Source: Flammula alnicola | Lineage: Eukaryota > Basidiomycota > Agaricomycetes > Agaricales > Strophariaceae | Assembly: GCA_015499995.1 (NCBI GenBank) | Contig: JADNRV010000035.1 | Coordinates: 1 to 64,000, forward strand | Direction of reading: 5' to 3' | Length of the DNA: 64,000 nucleotides | Shown: positions 10,506-21,093 of the stretch, piece by piece | Position numbering within the stretch: the first letter of the stretch is position 1 | Layout of the letters: each line of letters opens with the position of its first letter | Position numbers and translations under genes: made by a program | Notes under the pieces: generated by a model | Database searches by the model: none | Told to the model about the DNA's origin: nothing | The model's input: only the letters and a program-made list of their open reading frames with translations

Positions 10506-12820
10506 GCTGGGACTTGCAGCGCTTACTCGCCGAATATGGAGCCCTAGAGTATAAATCTACTTTCCAACTCTATAGCGCGTGTCCCCGGCTCCTCGCTTTC
10601 GACCATGTCGTAAGGGTATCAGTTTAGATGAGTGCCACTTCCACCTCTGCTCCGTCGATACCGGAAGGTTATTTTTTTTTGCCCAGACAATCACAATTAC
10701 CATCCATCGGATTATGTACATGCCAAAGGAGGAAGCTTGACTTTATTTGTGAAGGACTCTTTCACCCAGCTCACTTCACTAAGTATTCATTGTCAAAGAA
10801 CGCCGATGGAGCCTGTTAGCGGATTCAGCTGAGCCCCTACATCCCATCCAGTGAGATTGATTGTGCACCTCCCAGCGCGGTAGAAACTCCCCACGGGATC
10901 GATCAAGACGGACTGAACTGTGAAAACATCTTGAATATAATTGGCGACGCCACCGTTTCAGAGGTCGGCACCTGTCAATCATAGAGGTTTATAAAGTTGG
11001 AATTCGTTGCCGAGCCACAGTTGGGCTGAGCAAGGCATGCCTAAACATGTAAAGGAAATCGGTCGCTCAAAGTCTCCGGCGTTGGATCAACTGCTTATTT
11101 GTCATCTCGATGGCTAGCACTTCTGCTGTATTATTTCTATTCGCCGCCGTTCTTTTCTTGCAATGGCTTTTATTCGTTAGCGAGTGAACAGCCATGCCCC
11201 AGTAACAAGTTATTAATAGCTGGCATGCCGACTCGGATCAGAGCCATCAGCCAGTTCTTATCTTATCTAGCTTTTCTCTCTCTCTCTCTTATCACCATCA
11301 CTGTAACATGCACGAGAGAGAGAAAAGTAAGTTCTCGTTTTGGTTCTCGTTTGGCGCTACATTAGAACCCCTCATAACCCACACCTCTGATACCCCATAA
11401 CCCATCATATCCCATAGGTTTTAGCGGCTACCAAACCGAGATTTACACCAAAATTGACCTCTCATAACCCATAACCCCCCATAACCCATAGCGTGGGCCG
11501 TCCACCGAGGGGTATGGGTTAAGAGAGGTTCGACTGTTGTGTTGGTGTATACTAAGCTGAGGATGCAGATATACCGTACATGTCGAGGATTTCAGTGATG
11601 CCGCGGCTTCTTTGGGCCCGGTAAGCCGTGTTACTACATTGTTCAAAGCTGATTCAGAGCTAGCTTCCAAACGTCCGATGGGAGTGGTAGGAGGTAGTAC
11701 TCCGTCGATGCCGTCTTCCATAGGGGCACGGGAGCGCAATGCTTTGCTTCCGGCGAACCCGTCAACGGTCCGTAAGGCCAATTGCTATGCAGTTATTAGA
11801 ATTGCCGTTCGATTTTTCACACTAGAGTGAAGAGCTGATGTATGTATAACATTGCTTGGCCTACATGTTCACCATCGCGCTGTCTTCTACAGAAAGGTTT
11901 CTGACATTGATATCTTCAACGTTTAAGCGTTATATACACTGGGAAACGCTGAGTTTATTTAAAAATTCTTCTCTGATGGAAAACATTGGAGATAGCCGTT
12001 AGGCGCATCACTAATAGTACTAGTAGTTGTACAGACACGCGTGCACGTTCACCGAGTCATGACAATAATACTTAGTGCATATCTGCCACGGAACATAAGT
12101 ACGTACGTCTCCGTGTAGATCATGTACGTACGCTCAATTGTAAGCGTTTGTTTGCGCCATTCACCGAGCCAGAACCCTGAATCCAGATTGGTCCGTCCTG
12201 TCTTCTACTTTGATCCGGAGTGGGGAGGCGTTTTCTATGAACCTCTGGAGACCTCTCAGGAGTTGGTACGTTTTGTGAGTTTGCCGTGAGATATGGCTCC
12301 TCACTCGATGATGTACGTATACAATACATTTACTGTACACCTGAAAGGATCATGTTCCGGGACAGGCTCTGCGACGGTGCAACCTGAGAGTCGACGCATT
12401 TTTAAATTGCGGGGTGAGAGGGGGTAAAGATGTTCCCGTTATGACAAGAGAAGTTCCAGTACATTTTTTGGAGAAGCCATGATCACCAGACGCCAAGGTT
12501 GTGGATCGGTGGGGGTGAAGCGTGATATTCACGTCTAGACCCCTTCTGGTACGAAGAAGAGGATTGCAACTCTCTCCAGAGGTATCACAAGGAGAGCTAG
12601 CAATCTGTGTCACGTGCGGTCTAATGTGCCGACGGCTTTTTTTGGCGGAAAGGCTGGAACGCCTTCATGTGATTGCGCTTCCCCGGAATGTGACGTCGAT
12701 CCGTTCGGGCCTCGGATGCGGATATCACGGGGAGCCGACCCAATTCGGTCTGCCTACAAAACCAGTCTCAATCCAATCCACCGTACTTTACTACTCCTTC
12801 TTATCCACTCATCTATCAAA
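10506..12820. other. Long intergenic region upstream of malate synthase
   Basis: No protein gene could be supported; the ORFs are short and lack family resemblance. It holds a CT-rich tract at about 11273-11291 facing a GA-rich tract at about 11313-11326, and a cluster of CATAACCC-like repeats at about 11366-11525. The last few hundred bases presumably contain the malate synthase promoter. Confidence 0.5.
11366..11525. repeat. Cluster of degenerate CATAACCC repeats
   Basis: The octamer CATAACCC or close variants occurs at least six times on the plus strand. The block ends in an inverted pair (taacccata, then tatgggtta) that could form a hairpin. It resembles decayed microsatellite or internal telomere-like sequence but is not the canonical TTAGGG repeat. 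Confidence 0.55.
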
Positions 12821-14817
12821 ATGGTCCAAGGCGTTAAAATACATTCACAGGTCGCCCCAAAGGCTCAGGCCGAGCTCTTCACCGACGGCGCACTCAAGTT
12901 CCTCGCCGCTCTCCATCGTACCTTCGAGAGCACCAGGCAGTCGCTCCTTGTCGCCCGTGAGGATGCCCAGCGCAGGTTTGACTCTGGTGTGCCCCTTGAT
13001 TTCCCACCCGAGACGGCCCACATCCGCGCAGAGCCCTCATGGCACTGCGCACCCCCCGCACCCGGTCTCGAGGACAGACGTGTCGAGATTACCGGCCCCA
13101 CCGACAGGAAGATGGTCATCAACGCCCTCAACAGCGGCGCAAAGACATTCATGGCGGATTTTGAAGGTGGGTTTTTTTACTCGTATCTCAACCCGTCTCT
13201 TGATGATGGGTTAGAGAGAAGACATGATATTAACGTCATTTTTTCCCCTCTTTGTCTTACCCTTGGCCTCCCTATCCAGATTCGAGTGCACCCACTTTTT
13301 CCAACATGGTCAATGGCCAGATCAACCTCCGCGACGCTATCAGGCGTCAAATAGATTTCGAGACGGGAGGAAAGAAGTACAAGCTCTCCGAGAACCCAGC
13401 CGTGCTCATCGTCCGGTCCGTCTTGTCTCACTTTGTTCTCCCATGTTGTCTATTTTTGCTTATCGCTCCGTTTTACCCACCCCAGTCCCCGTGGATGGCA
13501 CCTTGACGAGCCCCGTATCACTGTCGACAACCAGCCTCTGTCGGGATCCCTGTTCGACTTTGCCATTTACTTCTACCATAACGCCCAGGAGCTTGTGAAG
13601 CGTGGATCTGGACCTTATTTCTACCTCCCCAAGATGGAACACTATCTTGAGGCGCGTCTGTGGAACGACGTCTTCGTGTTCTCGCAGTCGTACATTGGCA
13701 TGCAACACAACACCGTCCGCGCGACCGTGCTCATTGAGACGCTCCCCGCCGCATTCCAGATGGAAGAGATCCTGTTCGAGCTCCGCAATCACTCGTCCGG
13801 CTTGAACTGTGGACGGTATGTTTTCGTTGGCCTGAGCTATATTTGGAGGATGTGATGAACTCATCGAGTTATTTTTAGATGGGATTATATCTTCAGCTTC
13901 ATCAAAAAGCGCAGGGCAGATCGCAGTGCTGTCTTGCCCGACCGCAAGGATGTCACCATGACCGTTCCTTTCATGGATTCCTATGTCCGTCTCCTCATCC
14001 AGACGTGCCATAAGTACGTGCCTTTCTGTACCTTCGTAATATCGCCAGCTCATTCATTGTCTTCTCTTTTTCTAGGCGCAAGGTCGCTGCTATGGGTGGC
14101 ATGTCTGCTCAGATCCCCATCAAGGACGACCCCAAGGCCAACGAGGTCGCCATGGCCAAGGTGCGCGCCGACAAGCTGCGCGAGGTCACTGCCGGCCACG
14201 ACGGCACGTGGATCGCCCACCCTCTCATCAACAAGATTGCCCGCGAGGTGTTCGACGAGCACATGCTCGGACCCAACCAGGTGCGTTTCTGAGGTAAACT
14301 CCAAAATGTGTGTATATATTGAAACCGGTTTTCGTTCGTGTAGTACTATGTCCTCCGCTCTGAAGTCAAAGTCGCTGCTGCGGACTTGCTGAACACGACT
14401 GTGCCCGGCAAGATCACATCCGAGGGTCTGCGGGAGAACGTGGAGACCTGCCTCGGCTACACCGCCGCCTGGGTCGGCGGCAACGGCTGCATCCCGCTCA
14501 ACTACCTCATGGAGGACGCCGCCACCGCCGAGATCACGCGCGTGCAGCTCTGGCAGTGGGTCCACTACGGCGAGCGCATCGCCGACACCGGCGTGCCCAT
14601 CACCGCCGAGTCGATCGATGCGCTTGTGGACGAGATCGCGCCGGGTCTGGGGAAGATCGTCGCTGGGCTGAAGGAGGAGAACGTGAAGATTGCGGTGGAG
14701 TATTTGAAGGGACAGGTGAGGAGGAGGTGGCCGAGTGAGTTTTTGACGAGTGATTTGATGGGCTATTTGGCGGTGAGGGATGGGGTTGAGCCTGGGTTGC
14801 AGAGGGCCGCCCTGTGA
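12821..14817 (+). CDS. Malate synthase, glyoxylate cycle (541 aa)
   Basis: Malate synthase condenses acetyl-CoA with glyoxylate to give malate. It lets fungi grow on acetate, fatty acids or ethanol, usually in peroxisomes. Six exons (12821-13166, 13280-13415, 13486-13815, 13879-14013, 14076-14280, 14344-14817) join in frame to 541 aa, the usual length of the short (A-type) enzyme. The family signature is complete: [20 protein letters not shown], then [17 protein letters not shown], whose middle is split by the third intron. Conserved blocks continue through [13 protein letters not shown] and [21 protein letters not shown]. The C-terminus is QRAAL, not the usual SKL-type peroxisomal signal, so targeting may be weak, absent or by another route. 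Exon bases are GC-rich compared with the flanks, typical of a highly expressed gene. Confidence 0.95.
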
Positions 14818-15620
14818 GCGGTGCGATATGGATCTCGCCCTTCCCGCCGCCTCGAACTTTTTTCACGCGTTTTTATTTGTATTTCACTCGCCCAATTTTT
14901 GTGTCACCGTCCTTCGCCATGCGTTCCCCACATATGTCCCATAAGCAAATCGAACTGTCTGCTTTTCACTTTTTTTGTAGTAGTCTCTAGTCTAAATATA
15001 CGTATGTAGTACTCGATACATAACCCATGTCCGTATGATATGATATTGTATGTTGCATATTTTTCTTGTTGAACGTTCGTGCATTGGTATTCGAGAGTTG
15101 TAAACGGTGAGAGCCCCAGAGGTCCGTGCGCCCTGCTCTAACATTGTACACGTGATTGAAGCGCCTTTTTTCTTTGACATTGAAACGAAATAAAAATTAC
15201 CTCGTCTGCATACTTCATCGCCAATGTCTCGCAGCATCCAGAACGAACCTATATTGATTACAGCTAATTAATTATCGATAGACCCACTTCGCAAATGCAA
15301 CGCTCAGCGTCTATGTTTATGTACAAGTAAATCTAACCTGATTTGGCGGAATGCCGAAGATGCCGTTCCAAGCCGCAAAGATTCGGAGAGACGTTTGTTG
15401 AGTGGCGGTCAAACTAAATCGAGTTAGTTTTATTTGTGCACGCTTCCACAACTAAACAAAGGGGTTGAGCGCAGTATTTGCGAATTAGCTGTAACAAGGT
15501 GCTACCGCTTTATGTCCTGGGACGGGTATTTTGTGCACAGCGTTGTGTGCTCCCATTCGAGCAAGGACTAATGCAGTATCCCCGAGCTGGCATATCAAGA
15601 GATACCAAAAATCACTTCGA
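14818..15620. other. Intergenic region downstream of malate synthase
   Basis: The first 200 bases are T-rich and probably 3' UTR. Nothing else is recognised before the F-box relic. Confidence 0.5.
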
Positions 15621-15625
15621 TTGAT

Positions 15626-15825
15626 CATATATCATAGCCGATCCACTCGACACCGGATCCATTGGTCCTAAGCCAAGTCTGCGCACAGTGGCGTAATCTT
15701 GTTCTTGACATGCCGAAGCTCTGGGCATCCATTGCTGTAATCTCATGTCCCGGAAAACGTCACCTCGAGCTCCTGAGAGTATGGCTACGTTCTACGGACG
15801 CATCCGTCCACGTCTGGGTGTGCCC
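15626..15825 (+). pseudogene. Relic of an agaricomycete F-box gene
   Basis: One frame reads PLVLSQVCAQWRNLVLDMPK followed by LWASIAV, the hallmark block after the F-box in many mushroom F-box proteins. It continues through HLELLRVWLRS to a stop at about 15823-15825. The stop and the lack of a start or upstream F-box show a truncated relic. It does not derive from the neighbouring F-box-like gene, which lacks this block. Confidence 0.65.
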
Positions 15826-16098
15826 AATGGACTCTTAATCCTGTTAATCCCTTTCGTCGATTCTCCAGAAACGGAGATAGTAACCAGACATAATCCTTTG
15901 AGAGTCATGACGCATGAGAACAGCGGGTTTCGATTACCTCAAACCGGCGAAACGAGAACATAATTTATGGATCGAAGGGCGATATTCAACTGAAAGACTT
16001 GGGTTGGTTGATAGGTTCAGAACCGCTTATGCATGCACAGTAGGCCTATGTTTTATGAGATACATACCAGCTACATATTTGTTTTGTTGTCTTGACAT

Positions 16099-17093
16099 TT
16101 AGTTAGGGCAACCATCGCAAATCCTACGGAGCTGTTCTTCCCAATCGCTTTCCTTGAACCATGTGCATAGTGAGTTCTCATCCTTGAAATATCCGCCTAA
16201 TGGCCGCGATGTATTTCAGTATATCTTCGTTGTAACTTAGGAAAAACGAAACACTTACTCTGCTTGGCGAAAGAAATTTTCTCGGCCCAAGCCCACATAT
16301 CCCGTTCTCCCTTCCCCGAAGCACTGGATTTCCAGGCCTCTATAGTATATCGACCTATCTGCATCATCACAAAACGAGGGTCCTGGATGACGGTGTTTCC
16401 CATCTTCTCGCTGTCCCAGTCCACGATTAGCAAGATCCGCAATTGCTTGCAATCGTGTAAAAGCTGTCGGAGTATATCCACGTCGACTTCATTATTGATG
16501 GCGAGGTGAGTTAATCGAGGAATATAAGTCATGGCTTTCCAGCACGACCACCCTTCTCTGAATGCCGTAACGTCCAGATGCGTTATGAAAGAGAATGTGG
16601 GCCCATGGAAGTCCACGATGTCCAGACTGGAAAGATTCATAGAGAGCCTTTGGAGCTTTATAGCTTCGAAGAATTTGAGGAAATGTTTGGCAGGGAAAGA
16701 TGACCAGAGAGCGATGTCAATCAGATTAGGACAGGCAATGAAAAACTTGGATATCTCCTCGATGTCCATATCGCCTCCAAGAATGATATGCTTCACAAAT
16801 GGGCCGTAGTAGTTAAGATCTGCTGCAGGTAGATTTCCCTTGGGAGGATAGAGCTGCAAACCCAATTGGTCGACGACGCTATACAGAATCGATGCAATCC
16901 TATTACGTCGTTAGATGAATGAGAAAAAAAGGAAAGAGTGGAAGCAAAATTGTAAATACCATGAATGGGCGCGATGTGCCACCAACATGAGGGGTAGGGC
17001 GGATGACGGATTTTCTTGAACCACGAACTCAAAGATCTTTCTTTCCAACTCGGGTGGTAAAATCGGAGACTCGGACGACTCCAACTCCGTCAT
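16099..17093 (-). CDS. F-box-like protein, paralogue of the gene at 1102 (290 aa)
   Basis: Exons 16960-17093, 16259-16899 and 16099-16196 join in frame to 290 aa. The first two exons total 775 nt, exactly as in the paralogue at 1102-2088. The F-box-like start reads ILPPELERKIFEFVV. The next strong blocks are MLVAHRAHSW, YYGPFVKHIILGGDM, the leucine-rich middle and WAWAEKISFAKQ at the second junction. Introns are 60 and 62 nt. As a family inference it could be an SCF substrate adaptor. The two paralogues lie about 15 kb apart in opposite orientation with unrelated genes between, so this is a dispersed rather than tandem duplication. Confidence 0.78.
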
Positions 17094-18998
17094 TGCTCCT
17101 GATTATTTTTGTCAATCGTAACGATTCCGAAATGGCTCGTGGGCTGCAGAGTCCGATTAGTTTAAGAAAACGTGCAGAATATGTGCTGGAATAAGCCAAT
17201 TCCAGAAAGCTCTCGAATGCGCGTCGAGATAGCCGTTGCGAGCAAGGTGGGTGTTGCGTTCTGTATCGATGGGCTTCGACACCCGCACATGAACTACATA
17301 GAGTATACTACCGGGTCCACCTTGGCTCTGGGCACCCCGCCGGTTACCCCCCGTTCGAGGGTCGGGCACGTACCCAGTTGAATACACGATCCACCAGTGA
17401 AGTCCGGTTTCTCAACCCCCGGTCGGGCCTTTAGCCGTGCATGGCCCCAATCGGGGATTTTTCCATAATGATGGCCCCGGTCTCACAATTTACGGGCCAC
17501 AAGCCTACAAAGCTTGAGTTTTTATTATAGAAAAAATGGTAGACAACATTAAGATCTTAATTTCTATGTGTTTCTTAATACCTACGTCAATAACTAGTGT
17601 GTTCACGGCACCCAGGACCAACCCAGGACATCGTTAGGGAAAGACGGCCCGACATTTCAGACTCCGCTTGACCACATCAACTGTTATCTAACACGGTTAA
17701 TCTCTGTTCTCGACGCCCATCTCCGCTCATCGCGCCACCCGCTCCCCAAAAAAACTAATGCACGAAGGTAAGTATGTAATATTCAACATATCTAATACAT
17801 TTTTACTAACATGTAATGACTTTTTACATAGGCATTCCCTACTCAAAACACAGGAACCGCGGCCGTGTGTCCCTCCCCTCGAATGAGGGATGTGGGCCGG
17901 CTATTTTTGAGGCATGGATGAAGGAGAGGGGGGGGAGAAACACAGGGGGGCCCGTGAAGTGGGAGGCCCGTGCAGTTATGAGTCGTGTTGCCAACGACGA
18001 TGCTAACTCCACCCGATTCACGCAGGTCCCAGACCTTGTCCCTCTCCGTTGTGTTTCGCCTCGCTACGCACACCCAAAGAACCCTCGCCACCCCAAGAAC
18101 CCTCGCAATCAACGACCGCAAGTGCAGACCCTTGCTACCACCTACCAATCACCATGACGTGGCTATGGAGGGCGAGACGAGATGTGGCTACGGAGGGCGA
18201 GACGAGATATGGCTAAGGAAGGTGAGATGAGACAAGTAACGAGGGAAGGACATACGTCCTTCCCTCGTTACTATGTTGCTCGTCTCATCTTACCCTCGTT
18301 GCATGTATCAGAGAGCAACCTGAACCCAAGCCTTTTTCCACATGAAGGCTTTAATTAAAGCTTTAAAATAAATATTCCACAGGTAGATACAAATACTGGA
18401 TAGAAAATAAGGCAAGAAGAAGGACACTGAAGAGAAAAGGACTACGAGCAGGGCGGGAGTTGGCGACTTTCCGCCCCACTCACGTGATGTCCAAATTGGG
18501 ATTGTATTATGTAAAGCACTGAAAATTCAAAGTAGCTCGCCAATTTCGCGACCCAGTTCATAATGTTTGTGGCACGGTGCCACAAAATGAGTTGCCCAAG
18601 TTGCAAATGCCTGACAATGAAGTCCCTCCAGCTTGAAATGCTCTCTTTTTTGGGTGGAAGGGGCATTTATCACTCTTAATTCTCATGAGGCATAATTTTA
18701 ATAAATATAGCATTAGAATATATATCTACTAGACTACTACTATGAAAGCTAGTATAAGAAATAGGGTGTGATATTAGCATAAGTAGAGGCAATGATAGAG
18801 TGCATCATAGCATGGCAGAACACATCAAATGCATCAGGGCAAGCACATAAGGGCTATATGGGGCAGACGTGGTGCTCACAGCATGGGGAGAGGGAGGGGA
18901 GGAGGACGCGGAGGACGCGGAGGATGCGGAGGAGGTGGTGGTGGTGGTTTGAGAGCAAGAAGCCACCGTCACACGCGTTCTTGATTATGGCAAAGCTG
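17094..18998. other. Repeat-rich intergenic region left of the hAT-like element
   Basis: No gene supported. It includes GC-rich sequence at 17310-17480, a hairpin at about 18218-18296, and a GGA/GGT-rich tract at about 18890-18955. A block at 18451-18500 has its inverted partner at about 20625-20670, on the far side of the hAT-like element. Confidence 0.5.
18218..18296. repeat. Inverted repeat with perfect 17-bp arms
   Basis: Arms 18235-18251 and 18256-18272 are perfect reverse complements around a 4-base loop. Similarity continues outward with a few mismatches (gatgagac against gtctcatc). This is typical of a small foldback element. No gene is disrupted. Confidence 0.75.
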
Positions 18999-19006
18999 AT
19001 GGCGAG
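18999..19006. repeat. Target-site duplication, left copy (8 bp)
   Basis: The octamer atggcgag directly precedes the left terminal repeat and recurs at 20556-20563, right after the right terminal repeat. Confidence 0.85.
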
Positions 19007-19118
19007 TAGTGTTGCCGTGACTCAGCTCAACTCGGCTGGGCTCAGCTAACGTGCGGCTTATTGATTTTACGGCTAGCTAAGCTGTAATAAGCTGCTAAAA
19101 TTAGACGGTTCGGCTCAG

Positions 19119-19140
19119 CTAGTCGACTTAAGTCGACTAG
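19119..19140. repeat. 22-bp perfect palindrome in the subterminal region
   Basis: The palindrome is centred on cttaag with GTCGAC on each side. A similar imperfect motif (gtcgacttataagtcg) lies near the other end at about 20422-20440. They are candidate transposase-binding sites. Confidence 0.6.
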
Positions 19141-19182
19141 CCGTGCCTTAAGGTGATATATATGGAAATATATTAAAAATAT

Positions 19183-20099
19183 CTACAATACAGCTTCGTC
19201 GGTGGTACCCTCGCCACTTAGAAGACCCGCGGAGGACGTTTCAGGTTGTGATGTGGCAGCAACGTGAATACCCGTCAATGCCGCGACCATATTGGCGACG
19301 ACCTGCGAAGAAGATCAGCCTCTATACCAACTTTTGAGTCAAGTACATACCATCAGCAATCATGTCCTGCAGCTGCTCCAAGAAGCCGTTGTCAATGACC
19401 AGCTCCGGCTTGAGATCGTACAGCTTAGCAACGCACAGCGCCGCCATCTTGCGCACATAAGGATTCTCGTCTCGGAGACACTTTTGTAGGGGGTCACTGA
19501 GGTAACCGATGATGTTTTCGGCAAGCAGACAGCCCATCGTACGAATCGCCAAGGCCCTTACGAGCGGGTTCGTGTCGTCTGTATCTTTGACAAAGGTGTT
19601 TACCGCTAGGATAACGAGCTCGGGTTGGGTCTTGGCGTAATTCATTAAGTAGAGATATACGAGCTTCTTCTGTTCGAGATCGTCCGTCTGCATGTTCTTG
19701 AGCACGTCGGGGGAGAGTCCACTGACATCTTACGGGATTCTGTTGAGTTACTAGGGCTGAAGATTGCAATATATGCGCACCTTTCCCGACCGTCATCGAC
19801 GCGATGGTGCGCTTGATGGCATCCTTCCGCTTTTCACGATACTCACTATTCGGGTCGATAGCAGTGCTGGGTGCTGGGGATAGCTGGTCGAAATCTGCGT
19901 CGTCGCTGTTGAGGCTGCTGCTGTTTTCATCATCGCCGACTGCTGCCGATGACGAGACGGAGGCAACATAAGAGACTGACGAAGCAAAGGAGAATTTTCG
20001 GGCACTGAGAATGCCAACGGAGGGGGTGGTGGAAGTGAGGACAGGGGTGGAGGTATTTCCTATCGAAGTGGTTAGGAGCGGTTTCTGTACAATAAGGCG
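19183..20099 (-). pseudogene. Captured beta-adaptin (AP complex large subunit) gene fragment
   Basis: The fragment encodes the N-terminal armadillo/HEAT region of an AP-1/AP-2 beta-type adaptin. Recognisable are RKDAIKRTIASMTVGK (exon ending 19781), an intron 19729-19780, then [35 protein letters not shown] and [19 protein letters not shown] in an exon at 19351-19728. A last piece at 19183-19302 reads VVANMVAALTGIHVAA to a stop. Adaptins of this class are about 700 aa or longer, so only a fraction is present. No start codon is found in frame at the 5' end. Splicing the last intron (19303-19350) breaks the frame. The whole fragment lies inside the hAT-like element, retaining introns, so it was captured as genomic DNA. 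Confidence 0.8.
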
Positions 20100-20555
20100 G
20101 ACTGTTGCTTACCGTGGTTCTGCCGCATCTCATGGGCCTTATTCCCCCTGCAGCGCGTTTGCTGTTCTGCTGTTCGCTGGTTTTCTGACGTGTCTTGCAC
20201 AGAGCCGCATCCTTGTTGTGTTAGGCATCTGCGTAGGTCTGACCCTGCCTGCAGTGGGTGTGCTGTAGGTTTCTGGGTGCTGGAGGTTTTCGTGGGCGAG
20301 CCTCGACGTTCATCGGTGGTAAGAGTGAAGACAGGGCGCAACGTTGGTTGAGATAGTTCCCGGGCTTCACGTGCAGAATTACCTCATTTGGAATGGCAAC
20401 TGCAAGCGGCTTGAGCGGCTTGAGTCGACTTATAAGTCGGCTTATAAGATAGCCGCTAGGATTTAGCCGCAAGCTGTTATTTATAACTCGGCTCAGCTAG
20501 CCGTGCGGCTGAGCCGATCCGGCTAGCGAAAATGAGCCGAGTCGCGGCAACACTA

Positions 20556-20563
20556 ATGGCGAG
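20556..20563. repeat. Target-site duplication, right copy (8 bp)
   Basis: Identical to 18999-19006 (atggcgag). Confidence 0.85.
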
Positions 20564-21093
20564 CTGAACGCAACGAACTGATTTGATTCTGAGTATTATA
20601 TAATACTCTTGCCATTTTGGGACTCACGTGCGTGGGGCGGAAAGTCAAAAACTCAGGGCGGGGTGCCCAGAGCGTGACGCGCGAGTGACAGACGCGTAAC
20701 CGCCGCGCCAAAAACGCGGGTGTCCAGGAGTCACGTGATGTAACCGACGTCACCCGGGGCACGCGGCCACCTGAGATAACGCGGGTGTCCAGGAGTCACG
20801 TGATGTAACCGACGTCACCCGGGGCACGCGGCCACCTGAGATACATGACAGAATGATCATGAACGTACACAGCCACATCAATCTAATCTACTATCTGAGC
20901 GAGCACCGTGACTCAGGCGCATCGCGATGAATGCTGAACGCCCAAAGATAGTGAACCAGCCTGTGTGGAATCCTGAAAGGATGCGGATAAATAAAATCGT
21001 TCATTTATATTACATATTATGCTACACTTGTCTTACACGTACACAAGAGAACAACCGAAACACAAGGATCATCTCGACTCTATATGATTTTAA
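20564..21093. other. Intergenic region right of the hAT-like element
   Basis: It contains a 65-bp tandem duplication and, at about 20625-20670, a block that is the inverted counterpart of 18451-18500. No gene seen. Confidence 0.5.
20714..20843. repeat. Perfect 65-bp tandem duplication with CACGTG and GACGTC
   Basis: Units 20714-20778 and 20779-20843 are identical. Each contains tcacgtga (an E-box-type palindrome) and gacgtca (a CRE-like half site). Perfect identity suggests a recent slip or unequal exchange. Confidence 0.9.

Larger units (their letters stand above)
19007..20555. mobile_element. hAT-like non-autonomous transposon, 1549 bp
   Basis: The element begins tagtgttgcc and ends with its reverse complement ggcaacacta. 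The terminal inverted repeats agree over about 23 positions with two mismatches. It is flanked by a perfect 8-bp direct duplication, the size made by hAT transposases. The subterminal regions are full of short GGCTCAGC/AGCCGA and GTCGAC-type repeats, including a 22-bp palindrome at 19119-19140, as expected of transposase-binding arrays. There is no transposase; instead the interior carries a minus-strand beta-adaptin fragment. It therefore looks like a Pack-type (gene-capturing) hAT derivative that needs an autonomous relative. Confidence 0.82.

Noticed and set aside
11366..11525. Possible telomere repeat
   Set aside because: The unit is CATAACCC-like, not (TTAGGG)n, and unique sequence continues on both sides.
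12522..13214. 230-codon ORF overlapping the malate synthase start
   Set aside because: It is another frame of malate synthase exon 1, with Ser/Pro-rich sequence and no family resemblance.
13460..14565. Minus-strand ORFs of 197 and 171 codons under malate synthase
   Set aside because: They are antisense shadows of GC-rich exons and interrupt at the introns.
18890..18955. GGA/GGT-rich tract as CRISPR or a coding repeat
   Set aside because: It is simple low-complexity sequence without spacers or a sustained frame.
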